Origin: Ferdinandcohnia sp036962705 | GTDB taxonomy: Bacteria; Bacillota; Bacilli; Bacillales; Bacillaceae_L | Length of the DNA: 64,000 bases | Assembly: GCF_036962705.1 (NCBI RefSeq) | Contig: NZ_JBALOQ010000057.1 | Location: 6,489-70,488, forward strand | Direction: 5' to 3' | In this document: positions 62,189 through 64,000 of the stretch, piece after piece | How positions within the stretch are numbered: the first letter of the stretch is position 1 | Layout: each line of letters starts with the position of its first letter | Translations under genes and position numbers: made by a program | The notes under the pieces: generated by a model | Database searches by the model: none | The model's input: the letters and a program-made list of their open reading frames with translations, nothing else | Told to the model about the DNA's origin: nothing

Positions 62189-63622
62189 TTATAGATAATC
62201 TAATGGGTTTTTCAGAGCTCCATTTATATATAACTCGAAATGTAAGTGAGTTCCTGTTGAGTTACCCGTTGACCCCATTACACCGATTTGTTGACCTTTC
62301 GTTACAGTTTGTCCAACACTTACATTAAGTGAAGACATATGTGCATAAATTGTTTTCATTCCATTGTTATGGTTAATCACAATTTTATTACCGAAGCTTC
62401 CATCGTATCCAGCTTCAACAACTGTTCCGTTGTCGGCTGCCTTAATCGCATAATTGCTCGGCCTTGCAATATCAATACCTTTATGAAGCTTTCCCCATCT
62501 ATAACCAACATGACTAGAGATATAACCTCCACCTGCTGGCCATGCAAGCTGTCCAGATCCTCGAGATGGAACAACCTTTGTTCCTTTTTCGATAATCTCA
62601 GTTACTGGTTCTTTGATGATGGCTTCATTAAGCTTATTCGTTTCTGTTGTCACGCCATTGATCGTTTTATATTCAAAGTGAACAGTCTTTTCACCATCTT
62701 GACCTTCTTGGGTTACTTTTCTGTCACCTTTAAACATATTTGAGTTTTCATTAACTGTTGTTTCAAACTTAATTGTTTCTTTTTTGCTTTGCTCCATTTT
62801 CACAACAACTGTTAAATATGGCTTATAAGCTGTTACATTTAACTCTTGTCCAATTTGAAGCAATGAATCTGCTGTAATTCCTGAGTTCAATGCAACTAGC
62901 TCTGCAGTTTTTAAATCATGATCTACTGCGATAGAACCTAGCACATCCCCTTCTTTAACCTGATACTTTTTCTCTTCTAAAGTTCCCTTTTGAAGCAAAG
63001 TAACAGTATCAGCAGGGCTATGAACTTCTTCTGGTGAAATTTTTTCATCTGAAATTGAAACTTTTTCTACGAATGAAACGTCTAATAAACGAGATTGTCC
63101 TTCAGCTAATGCTGGTAGAGGCTCTTCTGAGTTTGCTCTAGCTTCTAGCTCCTTTAGTTGATCTTCGTTAACATATTGTAATTTTAGTTGTTTAAGAGCT
63201 TCATTTGCATCTTCCTCATTCTTAAGGTATGCAACTGGCTCTCCATCAACTGTAATAGCCTTAGCTTCTGCTGCAACTTCAAGCTCAGCTTCTAGCTTCT
63301 TAGTAGCTGTTGCATTATTAAATGTCGGAAGAAAAGCTTGTTCTTCAACAACTGATATATTATCTGCGACTAAGGATAGTCCTTGATACTGATCCTTTAA
63401 AGAGCCTACCTTTTGATTAATTACTTTTTCAACGACAGTTTTGGAATCAACTGTTCCGACTCTTTGGCCATCTATGTATACGTGGTACACAGTTTGGATT
63501 TTAGTATCAGCTGATACAGTTCCAAATACTAGTGTTGAAAGTGCTACAGATGTAATAGCAACTCGTTTAAACAAAGTCATGTATGTTCTTGGTGCTTTTT
63601 CTTTTTTATTTTGGTTTGACAC
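62189..63622 (-). CDS. Secreted M23 peptidoglycan endopeptidase with LysM and G5 domains
   Basis: The 477-residue protein has a signal peptide (TLFKRVAITSVALSTLVFG, cleaved after VSA) and an N-terminal region (about 40-200). A LysM repeat (YQVKEGDVLGSIAVDHD, near 220-265), a G5 domain (about 268-345) and a C-terminal M23 domain follow. The zinc motifs are HKGIDIA (near 380) and HLHFEL (near 458). It should cut peptide cross-bridges in the wall. The start is the GTG of VSNQNKKEK, behind a perfect AAAGGAGGAAAGAAC. Position just upstream of walR and its activity make WalR control likely. Confidence 0.93.
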   Translation of the reverse strand: MSNQNKKEKAPRTYMTLFKRVAITSVALSTLVFGTVSADTKIQTVYHVYIDGQRVGTVDSKTVVEKVINQKVGSLKDQYQGLSLVADNISVVEEQAFLPTFNNATATKKLEAELEVAAEAKAITVDGEPVAYLKNEEDANEALKQLKLQYVNEDQLKELEARANSEEPLPALAEGQSRLLDVSFVEKVSISDEKISPEEVHSPADTVTLLQKGTLEEKKYQVKEGDVLGSIAVDHDLKTAELVALNSGITADSLLQIGQELNVTAYKPYLTVVVKMEQSKKETIKFETTVNENSNMFKGDRKVTQEGQDGEKTVHFEYKTINGVTTETNKLNEAIIKEPVTEIIEKGTKVVPSRGSGQLAWPAGGGYISSHVGYRWGKLHKGIDIARPSNYAIKAADNGTVVEAGYDGSFGNKIVINHNNGMKTIYAHMSSLNVSVGQTVTKGQQIGVMGSTGNSTGTHLHFELYINGALKNPLDYL

Positions 63623-63802
63623 GTTCTTTCCTCCTTGAACAAAGGTTGCTTGTCCGAAATACTCGTTCCTCTCACCCTGTGAGTTGAAAAGCGTTGTCTT
63701 ACAAAATACGCCAAGACGTATTCGATAGTTCGACAAATCTCTCTATTTTATACTTTACTAATTTACCATAGAATTTGAAAAATAGTATAATAGTTTCCAA
63801 TA

Positions 63803-63819
63803 TGTAATATAATTGTAGT
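63803..63819 (+). promoter_or_regulatory. Candidate WalR box upstream of the M23 gene
   Basis: TGTAAT, five bases, TGTAGT matches the WalR direct repeat TGTWAH-N5-TGTWAH at eleven of twelve positions. A further TGTAAA lies at 63826. It stands about 180 bases before the M23 gene start. Short AT-rich motif, so only suggestive. Confidence 0.35.
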
Positions 63820-63854
63820 ATTACTGTAAATTTTTTACACAAAATTGTGGTATT

Positions 63855-64000
63855 TTGACAATTTAGTGAGCCTTTATTCTTATAAAATTGCGCATATTAT
63901 AAGAGTTCCTGTCGATTTCCCACATCCAAAGACATCTTTTTAAAATGTAACATTTGGCATAGAAAAAAGGACGTATCAATATGAACTATGACCCGAATAA
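63855..64000 (+). CDS. Possible 5' end of a divergent gene at the window edge
   Basis: An ATG at 63981 follows AAAAAAGGACG by about eight bases and opens a frame of six codons (MNYDPN) before the window ends. A TTGACA at 63855 could belong to its promoter. The gene itself is outside the window, so nothing can be said of its product; the call spans promoter and start region. Confidence 0.3.

Overview
The window looks like a chromosomal segment of a low-GC, spore-former-type member of the Bacillaceae (Bacillus/Neobacillus-like; genus inferred, not proven). The reasons are AGGAGG-type ribosome sites, AT-rich intergenic DNA, T-box, preQ1 and c-di-GMP leaders, and the oriC-proximal walRKHIJ-htrC-CxxH-rlmH block at the right end. 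I see no rRNA, tRNA, CRISPR array, insertion sequence or prophage.

Left third (1-24.3 kb). A partial 2,3-diketo-L-gulonate reductase-type gene and a sulfurtransferase are followed by an acetolactate-synthase-like ThDP enzyme and an RlmI-type rRNA methyltransferase. Next comes a two-gene actin-type segregation cassette (parM, parR-like) with a repeat array resembling a centromere, then T-box-controlled proBA. After that lie ahpCF, a multicopper oxidase lipoprotein, an SDR and a VOC protein. A DNA-alkylation repair operon (lyase-like gene, adaA, alkA, ogt) is followed by an SRPBCC protein, a conserved hypothetical, a betaine transporter, an EamA exporter, a PhnA/YjdM protein and a LysM-3D cell-wall protein.

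Middle (24.3-48.8 kb). The queuosine locus (queF; queC plus a precursor transporter) carries two separate preQ1-I riboswitches. It is followed by an ABC exporter with a MerR/TipAS-type regulator, a LURP-one protein, azlCD, an RluA-type pseudouridine synthase, a CNT nucleoside transporter, an MBL-fold hydrolase, an APC permease, an orphan sensor kinase and an FNT channel. A decayed copy of the 5' end of the MBL gene lies in front of the FNT gene. A cupin-HD-GYP protein stands beside a secreted coiled-coil protein whose leader holds a c-di-GMP-I riboswitch. Further on are a CPBP protease, an OFA-type MFS transporter, and a catabolic group (creatininase-family hydrolase, GPH symporter, AraC regulator). 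An Ada-like mini-protein that has lost its methyl-acceptor cysteine closes this part.

Right third (48.9-64 kb). This is the walRKHIJ / htrC / CxxH / rlmH block, all on the minus strand. A five-gene module (NarL-type sensor and regulator, ABC ATPase, two ABC-2 permeases) sits between walJ and htrC. An M23/LysM/G5 cell-wall hydrolase lies just upstream of walR.

The points most worth a second look are the chromosomal ParM/ParR cassette with its TGTNNAC array, the c-di-GMP leader next to an HD-GYP gene, the acceptor-dead Ada domain, the split preQ1 control, and the module inside the wal block.
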